Positions 22,106-32,842 of a DNA stretch of 64,000 nt are shown piece after piece (position 1 is the stretch's first letter; every line of letters begins with the position of its first letter). A program made the translations under genes and the position numbers. The stretch comes from Hirundichthys speculiger (taxonomy: Eukaryota; Chordata; Actinopteri; Beloniformes; Exocoetidae), in assembly GCA_018398805.1 (NCBI GenBank), contig JAGFBZ010000259.1:124001-188000 (forward strand). Direction: 5' to 3'. The notes beneath the pieces are model-generated. The model saw only the letters and a program-made list of their open reading frames with translations. It had not been told where the DNA came from and did not search any database.

Positions 22106-22370
22106 GTAAGCGGACTCTTGCTTTCGTGAAATAATTTTAACTGTTTATATTTAACTGTCGGCTGTGAGAGCGTTCAGTTAGAGGAGGGGAAGTCCGCGCA
22201 CGTTCACCTCGGCTCTAAGCTAGTTTCAGCAGGTGCACGCGCAGCTGCCTTCAAACACAATAAGCTATTCGGTTCTCAAAACTGTGGACCTCTGGTAACT
22301 ATTTACTCAGTTTCTGCTTCCAAACGTTGTGGGAACTTTATGTTTTGGCTGAAGGAGCGTTGCCTAGTAA

Positions 22371-22674
22371 CAGGGGCGACTCTAGGGTCAGAGCTTTAGG
22401 GGTGCTGAGCCCCCAATGAACCCCACCACAACCCACAAGGACCGTTAGCGAGAATAGGACGATACCATTCGGCGGGGGCGTTTTCATTTTCATCCTTAAA
22501 ATATAAACTTAAACCACAAACTATGGATTAAGTTTTGAACATTATGTAAGCCTGTCAAATACAAATTCAAATTTCAGAATAACAACATTTCTTACTTCAG
22601 GTTTTTGGGGTGCTGAATTTTAATTTAGGGGTGCTGAAGCACCCCTAAAAAAGGGCTAGCCTTGCCCATGCCTG
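22371..22674. mobile_element. Short hAT-like element
   Basis: Left CAGGGGCGACTCTAGG and TTTAGGGGTGCTGAGC; right (reverse) CAGGCATGGGCAAGGCTAGC and TTTAGGGGTGCTTCAGC. A good imperfect TIR of about 45 bp. No clear target duplication was found. Confidence 0.65.
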
Positions 22675-22714
22675 AAAGTTAAGAATTTTATTGTCATATG
22701 ATTGAACCATAGAA

Positions 22715-23575
22715 CAGGGGTGTCAGACTCATTTTCACTGAGGGCCACATCAGCATGAAATGAAAATGAAAATGAAATGAAATGAAAAATACTTTATTTA
22801 TCCCATAAAGGGAAATTCAATGTAGTATGGGCTTTTTTTTTTTTTTCATGGTTGAAGGGCCAGATTGACAGCATGAATGTAACAAAATGCAATGTAAATC
22901 AAAATAAATTAAACTACACCGTATTATATTGTTAAATAACTGTTTCTGTATTTACTATGTATTAAAGTTACAAATATTTAACTCATTATTATATTAAACC
23001 TACTCTCGCAAAGGTGATGTGTATGGAGTCTATTGCCATGGTAACAGACTCTGTAAACATCACTCATAGTATCCATTACCTTGGTTTCAGAAGCGGAAGC
23101 GATTCTTTGTTTTTCTTGTGGGCTAAATTTAGCATACTTAGCTCCGTGTTTGTTGTCAAAATGCCGACGTAGATTAAGCTCTTTCACAACTGACTCCGCC
23201 TCCTAATACAAAAGACACACTGTTTTTTCACCTTGAGGTACAAACTGTATTCGTTTTCCTGTCGTTCATGAAACTTTCTTCCTTGTGCATCAATTTCTCT
23301 TTTCTTGGACATGTTGGGGTTAGTTTGTAGACGTTTTTCTGAAGTCCATCAGTTCTGAAAAGTCGTTTTGATGTCTTGCTCGCGGTGAGATACTGGGTGA
23401 CGACAAAATGCATTGTGGGAAATGTAGTTTATTGTCAATATTAGCTTTAAAGCTTATTTTAAGTCTTAAAATATTGGTTTCAAATTTCAGCCAATAATAC
23501 ACAAGCTCTCGAGGGCCACATAAAATGACGTGGCGGGCCACATTTGGCCCGCGGGCCTTCTGTTTGACACATATG
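22715..23575 (-). mobile_element. hAT-Charlie element with perfect 8-bp target duplication
   Basis: Ends CAGGGGTGTCAGACTCATTT and the reverse of GGCCTTCTGTTTGACACATATG, with the GGGCCACAT / TGGCCCGCGGGCC subterminal blocks typical of fish Charlie-type hATs. CCATAGAA flanks both sides (22707-22714 and 23576-23583). A retroposed tail (ATGAAAATGAAAATGAAATG through CCCATAAAGGGAAATTCAAT, about 22757-22830) sits inside. Confidence 0.9.
22978..23320 (-). pseudogene. hAT-Charlie transposase N-terminus (BED finger)
   Basis: The minus strand begins MSKKREIDAQGRKFHERQEN, then VKKQCVFC (first Cys pair). After a frame change near 23195 it reads KELNLRRHFDNKHGAKYAKF and SPQEKQRIAS. This is the BED-type finger at the start of Charlie transposases. 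The catalytic part is absent. Confidence 0.78.
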
Positions 23576-23841
23576 CCATAGAAGGTTCAATAGACAATTA
23601 ATTACACTCAGCTTTACACTTCCCTTTATTTTTAAGGGCATTAACTGTCATCCCAAATTAATGATTTATTTTTTTATTTTATTTTTTTAATTTCATGTGT
23701 AACTATTTTAATCCCATCCACCAACTGGGACTCCAGGGGGTGACTGATGGAGTTTCCTAAAAAGCTACAAAAACTTAAAACTGTAATTTTTAATTCATAA
23801 TTTAACAGTCAAAAGTGGTTTAAATAAATTTTCTAACTTCT

Positions 23842-24516
23842 TCTTTTTTTTTTAATAAACGTTTTTATTGATTTCAAACAAACAAAACAGCACCACAACA
23901 TAAAATGCCCCCACCCCAGACAGCCATATAGTACATCAACTGAGGAAAATAAGGAAAATAAATAACTAAGGTCATAAATAAAATGAATAAGACTTCAACA
24001 ATGATAAGAAGCAATACTGGCATAAAATCAAGTAACATTAAAAGGACATATTAATAAATTATATACTTAAAGGAAGCAAAAGAAAAACAAACAAAACAGA
24101 AAAAAGAAAACACGACTAGACTAAGGGAAAAAAACAAAAACAAGACAACATTGTGTGTTTGTTATTTTGTGACTATACCAGCCAAACAAATTATAGTATA
24201 TTATATTCATGACAGTTAGGAGCAACCAGCCATCAGTTACCATCAGTTAGCATGTCTTATCTGGAGTCCCCCAGTTAATAAATCAGGGTAAATAATTAAG
24301 GAAAGGTGACCATACCTTCATAAACAGCGCTTCTTTCCCCCTTGAAACTGCCTGTAATCGTTCATGGGGGAAGGTATTAAAGATCTCTCTGTACCACAAA
24401 GTAACACTTGGTGGGGAATCTTTAATCCATTTATGCAGGATGCACTTGCAGGCAATCAAAAGGAGCTTCTCAAGAAGTTTGTACTGTGATGGAGGGAGAT
24501 GTAACTCCCGAATTTA
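23842..24516 (-). mobile_element. L1-clade LINE, 5'-truncated, with target duplication
   Basis: The minus strand carries the C-terminal end of an L1/Tx1-type ORF2 (ACKCILHKWIKDSPPSVTLW, REIFNTFPHERLQ, then a stop after FMKVWSPFLNYLP), an untranslated tail and a poly(A) (plus-strand T-run at 23842-23853). The 10-bp TCTAACTTCT occurs on both sides (23832-23841 and 24517-24526), marking target-primed insertion with 5' truncation. Confidence 0.82.
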
Positions 24517-24671
24517 TCTAACTTCTAACTAACTACACTTTAAACAGTAAAAGAAATAGAAGTTTGGAGGGAGTCATGTTTACCATTGTGTTCCCTCACT
24601 CTAACTTTTACTTACAGTTTTTAATAATTTGGGTTTATAAACCTGTCCAGGTAAGAGGAGTGTGTGTTCTT

Positions 24672-24836
24672 TTTTAAATTTTTGTGGCCTTTATTTCACA
24701 GTGAGAGAGAGAACAGGGAAGACACACAGCAAAGGGTTGCACAGGTCGGGAGTCAAACCTGCAACCGCTGCAGGAGGACTAGAGCCTCTGTATGTGGGCT
24801 GCCTGCCCTAAATACTGCGCTACCGGGGCGGCCCCG
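24672..24836 (-). mobile_element. tRNA-derived SINE
   Basis: The minus strand starts GGGGCCGCCCCGGTAGCGCAG. A box A-like TAGCGCAGTATTTAGG is followed by a box B-like GCAGGTTTGACTCCC, then a body ending GTGAAATAAAGGCC and an A-rich tail. Spacing of the boxes (about 55 bp) fits a tRNA-type pol III promoter. It is a retroposon rather than a tRNA gene because the acceptor stem does not close and a non-tRNA tail follows. Confidence 0.78.
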
Positions 24837-25048
24837 AATACACAATTTTAGCTGCTCAACAGTTTCATCTGAGTAACCTGCATACAGACACATCTGAACT
24901 GCTGCCATCCAGGACACACACGCTGTGTTTCTGAAGGCACACTGTTGTACGCTAAGCTAAATTATGCCTGGTATTGTCCTGCTGAAATAACAGAACATTT
25001 CCCAGGAAAAGATATTACTTGTTTCATAGCGTCTGTCTCTCTCAAAAT

Positions 25049-26163
25049 TAGGGGTGCACGATAACTATCGGGTCGATAACAGGAAATTACGACGTCATCC
25101 CAATAACTCCGATATCACCGCGAACAGCCCCGATAACATATATATTTCTGTCAACACGGCAGTGCCTCGCTCCCTCTGAGCCTTGAATGACCGGCAGTGA
25201 ATGTTATGTTCAAGTAACGTCGGCATAATCAGAAAAACGATTACTCAATAAGGAAAATGAAGAATACCCCCTCATGCCACAAACTACTCCATAACTCGGT
25301 CATAATTTTGGTAGTTGCTGACTTTAATTGATATTCGCAGTATTTTCCCACATGTTACACATAAAAAAAAAAAAAAAAATAGAAAAGGCTGAAATAACGA
25401 CTAGCAAACGAGGGAACGGAGGAATTTACGTTACACCTTGAATGCAGCCTGCAGCACAGTGCTGATCAAAACAAACATGGCGGCGTGGAACTTTGTTAAA
25501 GTTTCAGAAGAAGATAGTTTGGTGGTTATTTGTGACGAATCCTCCAAGTGAATTCTACGAGGAGGGAAGCACAAGCTTTAATACGTAAAACCTGATCAGC
25601 CACCTACAACATAACAATCACTTCCATGGAGTTTTGAAATAGTGCTAACAGAAGCTAACGGAAGCTAATGCTAACGTGCGCAAGCCAGCAGCAGTCTCCC
25701 CTCCCCTCATTTCTCTCATCTAAAGCTTCCATGAGATTAGAAAATAAAAACTACTGAACCTCATTTACTTTAATTAAAGGTATTAATTTAAATGGAACCA
25801 CAAGTCAAAATCCTTTAAATGTTAATCTTTTTCAGTTAGTAATTCTGATGCATGTATTTCCATCAGTTCAAGGAGCCTTTATTTTTTATATCAGTCAGTA
25901 ATGAACCTTATTTAAGTTAATGTGAGATATCAAATAGGTTTGTTTGATAGCTTTAAGAAAATGTTGGAGAGGCTTGACAATAGTTTTATATTGGAAAAAA
26001 TAAATATCTGTTCATTTAAAAAGTGAAAACTATTTTCGATTTTGTTCATAGCATTGATGTAATGATCTTAGGTATATGTGTGTGTTATCGGTTATCAGTA
26101 TCGGCCTTTAGGAGCTGAAAGTTATCGGTTTCGGTTTTAAAAAACAGTTATCGTGCATCCCTA
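25049..26163 (+). mobile_element. hAT element, TGCACGATAAC family, copy 1
   Basis: Ends TAGGGGTGCACGATAACTATCGG and the reverse of ACAGTTATCGTGCATCCCTA, with repeated ATCGG/CCGAT near each end. About 1.1 kb and closely similar to 54271-55364 and, inverted, to 57425-58511. It carries a short BED-finger remnant at 25477-25551. The flanks do not show a clear 8-bp duplication in this copy. Confidence 0.85.
25477..25640 (+). pseudogene. BED-finger remnant in hAT copy 1
   Basis: ATG 25477 opens AAWNFVKVSEEDSLVVICDE and stops at 25549. Frame-shifted continuations (ILRGGKHKL, HNNHFHG) complete the shape of a BED finger: W-F, C-x2-C lacking the second Cys, basic turn, and H-x3/4-H. The same remnant is in copies 2 and 3, so the family spread with this partial exon. 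Confidence 0.62.
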
Positions 26164-26793
26164 CTTATAACTGATAACTGTAGTCAAGTTAATACTTAAT
26201 GAACCTCACAAGAAATTCCAGGCTATCTACCGACAACGAAGATATCTTGTCTACTTTTCTACTTTCTCTGGAAAAACCAGGGGAAGCCACTGGCACTGGT
26301 GACTTTCTGCTCCTCAGGCTGTCAGTGTTGATCTTTTTTAATTTTTTAAATCACAGGGACATCGCCTGGAATTTTTTTTGTCAGCACGTCAACATTCTTC
26401 CCCTCACATCGAATCAGCGCCTTTCATCTTCTCTGTGTAGAGGCCATTTTACCCACGTCATACCAGTCATGAAGGGATAGATGTGTAGCTTGTTTGTTTG
26501 GATATATGTGATTTACACTCAAGAGCATTGCAGTATTACACCATGGTTGCTTAAAGGTTGAAAATAATGTAAAACGAATGCTTATTTTGTCTTATTGCTT
26601 TCTTTACCGGAAGTGATCGTGTCTGTAAAAACCCCCAAATGCAAACGTGTTACTGCCAACTAACAGATGAAAATAGGACCATTTCGCATTACTCTGGCAA
26701 CCTCTGTTAAACTTTAGGATCCTGATTGTCAACAGGGCTTGTTTTCAGTCATTAGTTCATTAAGTTGCACTGGTACGTATTACGTCAGTATAG
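26164..26793. other. Unassigned, possibly unique DNA
   Basis: No repeat family recognised. A 93-codon frame (26199-26480, plus strand) has unbiased composition and no motif; I do not call it a gene. Confidence 0.35.
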
Positions 26794-27207
26794 TTAAAGG
26801 TGGGGTAGGTGATCTTTGAAAAAACGGTTCCAGCTCCAACTCAAGTGTGATTTTGAAAATATACACTCCCTCCCTCCTCCCAAAGGCTCCGCCTCCTCCT
26901 CTTCAGCCCACCCCTCGAAACCACGCCTTCACACGATTCACGACTACATGAACCACAGGGAGGGAGGGAGGGGTGGGGGGGGGTGCATTGATATTTGATA
27001 GATGTATTATGCAGCCGAATCAAAATAGTGATGACCACTATTTTTATAGGTCAGAGTTTTTCTCTGATTATACCCTCTAGACTGGACAAAACGTTTAGTT
27101 TTTTTTTGCAAACATTTTATTTTAGTGGGTGCAATGGGAATGTGAAAAGGTTTTCAGGCAATATTGTAAAAAGTGTTGCAAAAAAACAACACCTACCCCA
27201 CCTTTAA
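26794..27207. mobile_element. TTAA-flanked MITE (piggyBac-type)
   Basis: The ends AGGTGGGGTAGGTGATC and ACACCTACCCCACCT are inverted and each is bounded by TTAA (26794-26797 and 27204-27207), the target of piggyBac elements. About 410 bp with no coding capacity. It includes a GGGAGGGAGGGAGG block near 26960. Confidence 0.72.
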
Positions 27208-27950
27208 CATCACAGTACAGTTGTTGTGCTCAACTTCACAGCAACTTATCTTCCATGACAGGGCAGGGAAACTGATATTTTCAGTTAATTTAGAACTGTA
27301 AACTGAAGAGTCTTACAATGATAAAACAATGGTATAGATTTTATTTAAAAAGTTGAAGAACATCTTGGCAGCAAAATTACTAAATTTTATGTCCATTTTA
27401 ATCCAAACCTACACAGCAGAAAGGATTAATTTATGAATTATATTCCATTAAAATAATCACTATTTTAGTTCAAGATTTCAAGAGCAATCATTGTAGCCAC
27501 ATATTTGTAAACCTCTGAACTAAATTGGTTTTAAAGATGATTATTCTGTCTTTGGAGGAAGCTCCTTCATTGAGTTTGTTGTGCTGTATTAGCAGATTTC
27601 ACATTTTAATTACAGACCCAACTCGGTTTCGTTTCATTGGACCTCCAGGATTGACATGAAGGGGTTCAGTCTTTTATGTAACACAGACAAATAGGTTCAG
27701 TATGTGTGTCGTATATTGCTGCTGTATCAGTATAAGGAAATTTGTTAGTTATAAATAAGGCTTCAGTGATCATTTGCAGGGGCCGTCCCTTCAGCTGGGT
27801 TAGGGTTTCTGGAGGGAAAACTGTGGAATAGCCATGTAATAATGCCAGTTAATAAATAACTTCAACACAAAAGGTTGAAGAATGAAGATTAGTTAGACAT
27901 TTTACCTGTTTTAATTAAAGAGGAAGCAAAATGCTTGGCATTTATTTAAT
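27208..27950. other. Unassigned AT-rich DNA
   Basis: No repeats, TIRs or coding signals recognised; possibly host intergenic or intronic sequence. Confidence 0.35.
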
Positions 27951-27954
27951 AAGG

Positions 27955-27991
<37 letters not shown>

Positions 27992-28000
27992 ATATTTATA

Positions 28001-28366
28001 CAGTCATGGAAAAAATTATTAGACCACCAATTTTTCTTAAGTTTCTTGTTCATTTTAATACCTGGTACCACTAAACGTCGTCATGTGACTAAAACAGACA
28101 GAAAAGAAAACACTGAATGCATAAAAGCAGTGTTTTTGGCAGTACAACGCCATAGCTATTGATGTAAAAACTTAAGTGATTTAGGTTATAATCAAGAAAA
28201 CCATGGAAAATGGTAAGATATCAGCTCTTAAATAAAACTCTTATGAGCAATCTTTGTGGTTATCGTTATGTTTGTCCAAACAAATGTACCTTTAGTTGTA
28301 CCAGGCATTAAAATGAACAAGAAACTGAAGAAAACAAGGGTGGTCTAATATTTTTTTCCATGACTG
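28001..28366. mobile_element. Tc1/mariner-type MITE, CAGTCATGGAAAAAA family, copy 1
   Basis: TIR CAGTCATGGAAAAAATTATT / reverse CAGTCATGGAAAAAAATATT with TA on each side. 366 bp, non-coding. Almost identical to the next copy 104 bp downstream. Confidence 0.88.
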
Positions 28367-28408
28367 TATATGTGTATGTATGTATGTATGTATGTAACAG
28401 GTGACTGC

Positions 28409-28409
<1 letters not shown>

Positions 28410-28469
<60 letters not shown>
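28410..28469. repeat. (TA)n microsatellite between the MITE copies
   Basis: About 50 bp of TA preceded by GTATGTATGT units; it fills the space between the two MITE copies. Confidence 0.9.
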
Positions 28470-28472
<3 letters not shown>

Positions 28473-28834
28473 TCATGGAAAAAATTATTAGACCACCATT
28501 TTTTCTTAAGTTTCTTGTTCATTTTAATACCTGGTACCGCTAAACGTCATCATGTGACTAAAACAGACAGAAAAGAAAACACTGAATGCATAAAAGCAGT
28601 GTTTTTGGCAGTACAACGCCATAGCTATTGATGTAAAAACTTAAGTGATTTAGGTTATAATCAAGAAAACCATGGAAAATGGTAAGATATCAGCTCTTAA
28701 ATAAAACTCTTATGAGCAATCTTTGTGGTTATCGTTATGTTTGTCCAAACAAATGTACCTTTAGTGTACCAGGCATTAAAATGAACAAGAAACTGAAGAA
28801 AACAAGGGTGGTCTAATATTTTTTTCCATGACTG
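28470..28834. mobile_element. Tc1/mariner-type MITE, copy 2
   Basis: Same orientation as copy 1. I counted roughly five differences over 365 bp. A third, shortened and inverted copy is at 59903-60187. Confidence 0.88.
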
Positions 28835-29280
28835 TATATAGGGGAGAGTGGGGTAATGTGAGACGGTCTTTACTCCCCCCTGCCCTCTAAGCAAGCTAAA
28901 TTGATGTGTCTATAAAATTATTATAATAAATTATTATATATTACATTTTTCTTTAATTTAGGATGTTTCCTAAAGACGGAAACCATCAGAATTTTTGCCG
29001 GACTAAAGACGGTAAAAATGGGATCGTTTTTATAAAAAGAGGTCAAGTGTCTCATTTTACCCCAGCTATGGGGTAAACTGAGACAAAGCCCAGATTTCAA
29101 GGTGGTAAAACGAGCCACCCTGGGGTAAAGTGATCCCCTTACTTTTTCCACCTCTCTGAAGGTGACTGAACAAACACAAATAATGCAAATTATCATTCAA
29201 AAAATGTTTTATTCAACTTAGAGAAAGAGCCACTTCCACAGTAGGGGGAACTCAGATTACATCCACTCACGTCCTCGGGA

Positions 29281-30346
29281 TTAGCTCCGATTTTTAGCCC
29301 TTCCTTTGTATTTTCTCATCAGTCTCTTACGTGTCTTTTCAAAAGCTCTGGATCGGCTCACCCTTTTCTGCCCTCTTTTGCACTTCCTCTGCAGCCTGCT
29401 ACGTCTTTCTTCTAAAGCCCTTTCGAGTGCCTGCATCTCAGGAGTGTCGGTGAGGATAGCGGTCTTCACGCGCCTCTGTCTGGTTTGTTTTCTGGGGGTG
29501 AACTTTGGAAGCGCGGTGATTTCCTGTGGAGGGACATAACCAGGCCGGTTAGTTAAAGGTCCTGGATCCGTGTCAGCTGGAGCGGGAGCGGGCGAATTCT
29601 GCGTTATCTGCAGCGGGAGGAGGGTCATCTTCAGGCGGATCATCTGCAGGGTGCAGGCCTTCAATAACTTCTCCCGGAGGTGGAGCATCTCTGGTGGCAG
29701 GCTGTAGTTCAGGGTTTGGCCAGTCTGCAAAATGGATGGTGCAAACGCTTCATCGGGATGTCACGATTGTCTGGGAAAATCCCAGTGGACCTAAACCCAG
29801 AAGTCACGTTTTGTGGTGTCACGGTGGTCATGAAGGCTTGACGCACAAGTCCTGCAACCTGGTAGATGGTGACTGTTTTGCCAGGATTCGATCTCATCCA
29901 CCATCGAGAGCTCGGCTGTATTGGGCTTTGAACGGACCGTACACGGCCACATCCAGAGGTGCATGATGGGATGTGTGAGGTGGGAGAGTGAGCATAACGA
30001 TACCATTGCTCCTGGCGAGTTCTACTGCCCTGAGTGATATGTGAGCTTAAAGATTGTCCATGATGAGAAGCATGGGGGGGTCAGGTGAACAGTAAGTGTG
30101 GTTTATCAGGTGGACGTGAAACTCGGCCCAGCTATCTTCATTCATCCATCCTGTTCTGATGGATTTACCTTTTGCTCCTGGAGGTGTATTGATCATAAAG
30201 CAGTCCTTAAACTTTACTCTGGGAAAGACCAGCATCGGAGGTGCAGCGTTACCAGCAGCATTAACAGCACAGACCAGAGTTACCAGTTCCCCTCTCTGGG
30301 TCGATGTGATGGAACCAACTTGCCTTTTTCCTCTTTGTGTCACCAC
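29281..30346 (-). pseudogene. Pogo-like DDE transposase, main 3' exon
   Basis: After a splice acceptor (TGTTTCAG|GTG at 30346) the minus strand reads RGKRQVGSITSTQRGELVTL, PPMLVFPRVKFKDCFM, RTGWMNEDSWAEFHVH and PPMLLIMDNL, where D of MDN is the second catalytic Asp. Frame changes follow. Then NPGKTVTIYQVAGLVRQAFM, GFRSTGIFPDNRDIP and, after another shift, a basic tail (TPRKQTRQRR, then ILTDTPEMQALERALEERR) ending at 29281. These blocks in this order are characteristic of pogo/jerky-like DDE_1 transposases. The segment holding the third acidic residue is degraded, so the enzyme is inactive. Confidence 0.8.
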
Positions 30347-30400
30347 CTGAAACATACAGAAAGTTCAGAATTAATGGCATGTTTGATCTGTAGGTTACAT

Positions 30401-32044
30401 CAGGGCATAAAATCGCGACTAACTGGTCGCCAAATGCGACCAAAATTTGACCATTTTGACAGTTTTTTTTTTTTTTGCCTTGTCTCCAGTGGCGAGGGCC
30501 AAAAAAATCCACCATCAACTTAGAAAAAAAAACAATTTTTTTCTATGATTTCTGCACATTTTTCATGTGTCACCAAGGCAAACATCTAAATAATTTAGAA
30601 ACAGTTTATTTGGTGAAAAGTGGCCATGTTTAGGATGCACATCGCATCACATCTAAATGTGCTTTCATGTGTTACCGTATGGCCTCTGGTCTCTGAACCG
30701 TAGTAGTGAAACCTTCATACTGTGCTATTCCAGGCTCGTGACAAGCGGCTAACACGCCAGTGAAAACTAAAGAACAAGTCCAGTTTTCTCTGCTCTGAAC
30801 GGCTCTTTATTCAGGAGCTGACAACGTTACACCCTAACCCTGTCAGTCAACGGAGGATGGAAATCCATAACACTCGGCTGCTGCTCATGCTCACTTCACT
30901 TGCTCCGTTCAGCACCTCACAAACTACATTACCCATCAGGCTACTTCCCTTCTTAAAGGGCCAGGCTGGTTTACAACGCATGCTTGTAAATGCTTCTGAA
31001 ATGTAGTGATAGTGGGCGATAATATGGGTTTTTATATGCAATCTGTAAAACTTTTCTATCACTATATAAACATTATATAGATAGACCCACAAGCTATTCT
31101 TGATCATACTGACATTGATTAAAAAAAAGATTTCAAATAAAACAATAGTGAACTGATGAAATTTCCTATTGAAATTCTGTCTATCACCCCCCCCCCATCA
31201 TCCTGACAACTAACTGCAGTGCTAAATTGTTTAATTTGTTGTGGGATTTTCTCCTGAAACCGACACTTTTTTCGGTTGCTGCCGTCAAAATACAAAGAGT
31301 TGAGACCCATTAAGACGACAGGGGATGGGAATTACCTGTACAACTCTGTTTCCCTCGTTCTGAAAGGTGATACATAAGATGATTTTATCTTATGTTTCAT
31401 ATAATGAAAAAATAGCTAAATTAGCTGGATTTTTTGTTCATTTCACAGAGACATACACACAGAGGTAAAACAAACAGAACAAGATACATGATATAACTCA
31501 CATGCAGCATAGAACAAGTAACTTTCGTACATTTGCTTTTTAGAAATCATAAATTCAAATTGTGTTTGCATTGTTGCTATGGTGATCTGAGTTCATATTT
31601 TGGCTGTTGAAAATTCTAATGTAGTATTGACAGTACCAGTAAGTCTGTTTCCAGTCTGTGTAACATGCTGGGAGTCTAAAATGTCAAACCACTGTTAACT
31701 GTTAAACAGACTTCCAAACTTGTAGCTTGTTTCATGCAGATTCCAGTTTTTCTCCAGGAAGCTTAAATCTCCTGGCAGATATAGTGAGGTGGTGCAGATG
31801 TTTCAGAATATCACATTAGTACAATAGTGTTTCCCTGATGGATTTACTGAGGATGTGCTGGAGAAATGTCTCCTACAGATGCTAGAGGCCATTGAAGCCA
31901 TTGAGCGTCCATGATGATGTCAGCAGTCTACGGAGGCGTATGGGGCGACGAAAGACACTGGAGACCAAAATTACTAGCTGGCTACCAACTTCAAACACCT
32001 GGTAGCCAGGGGCTACTTGGTAAAAACTCTAATTTTATGCCCTG
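30401..32044 (+). mobile_element. TIR element, CAGGGCATAAAAT family, copy A
   Basis: Starts CAGGGCATAAAATCGCGACT and ends TCTAATTTTATGCCCTG, giving a 13-bp inverted terminus. The first ~260 bp match (inverted) 52796-53056, and the last ~155 bp match (inverted) 43790-43930. The interior of A is unrelated to that of copy B. The CAGGG start suggests hAT, but the flanking 8 bp (GGTTACAT / TATATACA) do not match. It lies wholly inside the pogo intron 30347-32216. No recognisable coding region. Confidence 0.7.
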
Positions 32045-32216
32045 TATATACAGAGCTCCAGCAGTGTCCTGAAGGTGGATGAGAGGCTGCTGGCTCCATC
32101 GCCTATCCAATTTTGGAGCACCATTCTGGGCCTTGCTTTCTCAGAGGTTCCACCGGACCTGTTTATTACATTATTACAAGCTACACATGTCAGCCTTGTG
32201 TGTACGTTTATCTCAC

Positions 32217-32289
32217 CTGGTGAGGCCTTACTACCGTATGGAGACCTGTTTTGTCCACATTAAAAATCATGTGTGGGGGGAATTGATGC
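32217..32289 (-). pseudogene. Pogo-like transposase, internal exon with first catalytic Asp
   Basis: A 73-bp exon between an acceptor (TTTTAACAG|G at 32289) and a donor (CACCAG|GTGAGA at 32217). It encodes HQFPPHMIFNVDKTGL and HTVVRPHQ, the block that holds the first catalytic Asp of pogo enzymes. The usual VDETG has become VDKTG. Phases agree: the upstream exon ends in AG and this exon supplies G. It ends on a codon boundary, and the next exon (30346) starts with GTG GTG ACA. It is separated from that exon by a 1,870-bp intron that contains the CAGGGCATAAAAT element. Confidence 0.75.
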
Positions 32290-32373
32290 CTGTTAAAAAT
32301 AAGGAGAAAGGGAATCTAAACTACTTTATTTTAGAGAATAAATCACATGCATTGGAACAATCAGTTCACCCAC

Positions 32374-32445
32374 CTGTCCATGACTACTGCCAGATTATCA
32401 TAGACCTCCCCAACAGTCGTGGTTCTTGTCAACAGGCTATATCTT
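32374..32445 (-). pseudogene. Pogo-like transposase, upstream exon
   Basis: The minus strand reads LLTRTTTVGEVYDNLAVVMD then R with its last codon split, ending at a donor GACAG|GTGGGT (32374). The YDNL..VMDR block directly precedes the catalytic-Asp exon in pogo transposases. The 84-bp intron (32373-32290) has a poly-pyrimidine acceptor. The exon's own 5' limit is uncertain (possible acceptor near 32440). Confidence 0.65.
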
Positions 32446-32611
32446 GTTGCAAATAAAAAAATAAAACATATTTTTATTAGCTTTGCAGGTGGTAAAAAGG
32501 GAGTGGCCATTAAATTAGCGTAACGAGCACTTAACCTGGGCAATCAATAAAGAAACGACTGGTGAAACATCATAAAAAAGATCGGGCCTGTAGCATATTT
32601 TCTGAAAAGAG

Positions 32612-32842
32612 ATGAGTGGAATGGAGAGCGAGGCCGTTGGAGAGGAAACTCTGGTTCCAAAAAGAGGAGGCACCTCCGTTATTTGGAACTGGTTCGGTTT
32701 TAAATCATCCGACACGGAGCAAACCTCGGTGATATGCAAGGTTTGCCGCCGTGTTGTGACAGCAAGAGGTGGAAACACAAGCAACCTGTTTCATCACTTA
32801 AAAAACCCGCCCGCCCGTGAATATGAAGAGGCAACCCGGGTT
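32612..32842 (+). pseudogene. BED zinc-finger start of a hAT/ZBED-type gene
   Basis: ATG 32612 opens MSGMESEAVGEETLVPKRGG, then SVIWNWFGF, then VICKVCRRVVTARGGNTSNL and FHHLKN. This is a classical BED finger (W-x-W-F, C-x2-C, T-S-N-L-x2-H-L) as at the N-terminus of hAT transposases and ZBED proteins. The last zinc-binding His is replaced (NPPAREYEE where NH is expected). After codon 77 the frame runs without a stop into the 23-bp minisatellite. No catalytic part is found beyond the array, so only the first exon-like piece survives. Confidence 0.75.

Larger units (their letters stand above)
28841..32460 (-). mobile_element. Pogo-like transposon, one end visible
   Basis: The end GGGGAGAGTGGGGTAATG starts right after the TA of the MITE at 28834. 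Related GGGGTAA/TTACCCC motifs recur at 29040-29130. On the minus strand it holds a multi-exon DDE transposase (next entries). The 5' TIR was not found and may be lost before the BED/minisatellite region. Confidence 0.65.

Noticed and set aside
24672..24836. tRNA gene on the minus strand
   Set aside because: The box A and box B look right, but the acceptor stem does not pair and a retroposon tail follows, so it is a SINE.
26199..26480. 93-codon frame as a host exon
   Set aside because: No recognisable domain, no splice signals in matching positions, and composition typical of random AT-rich DNA.
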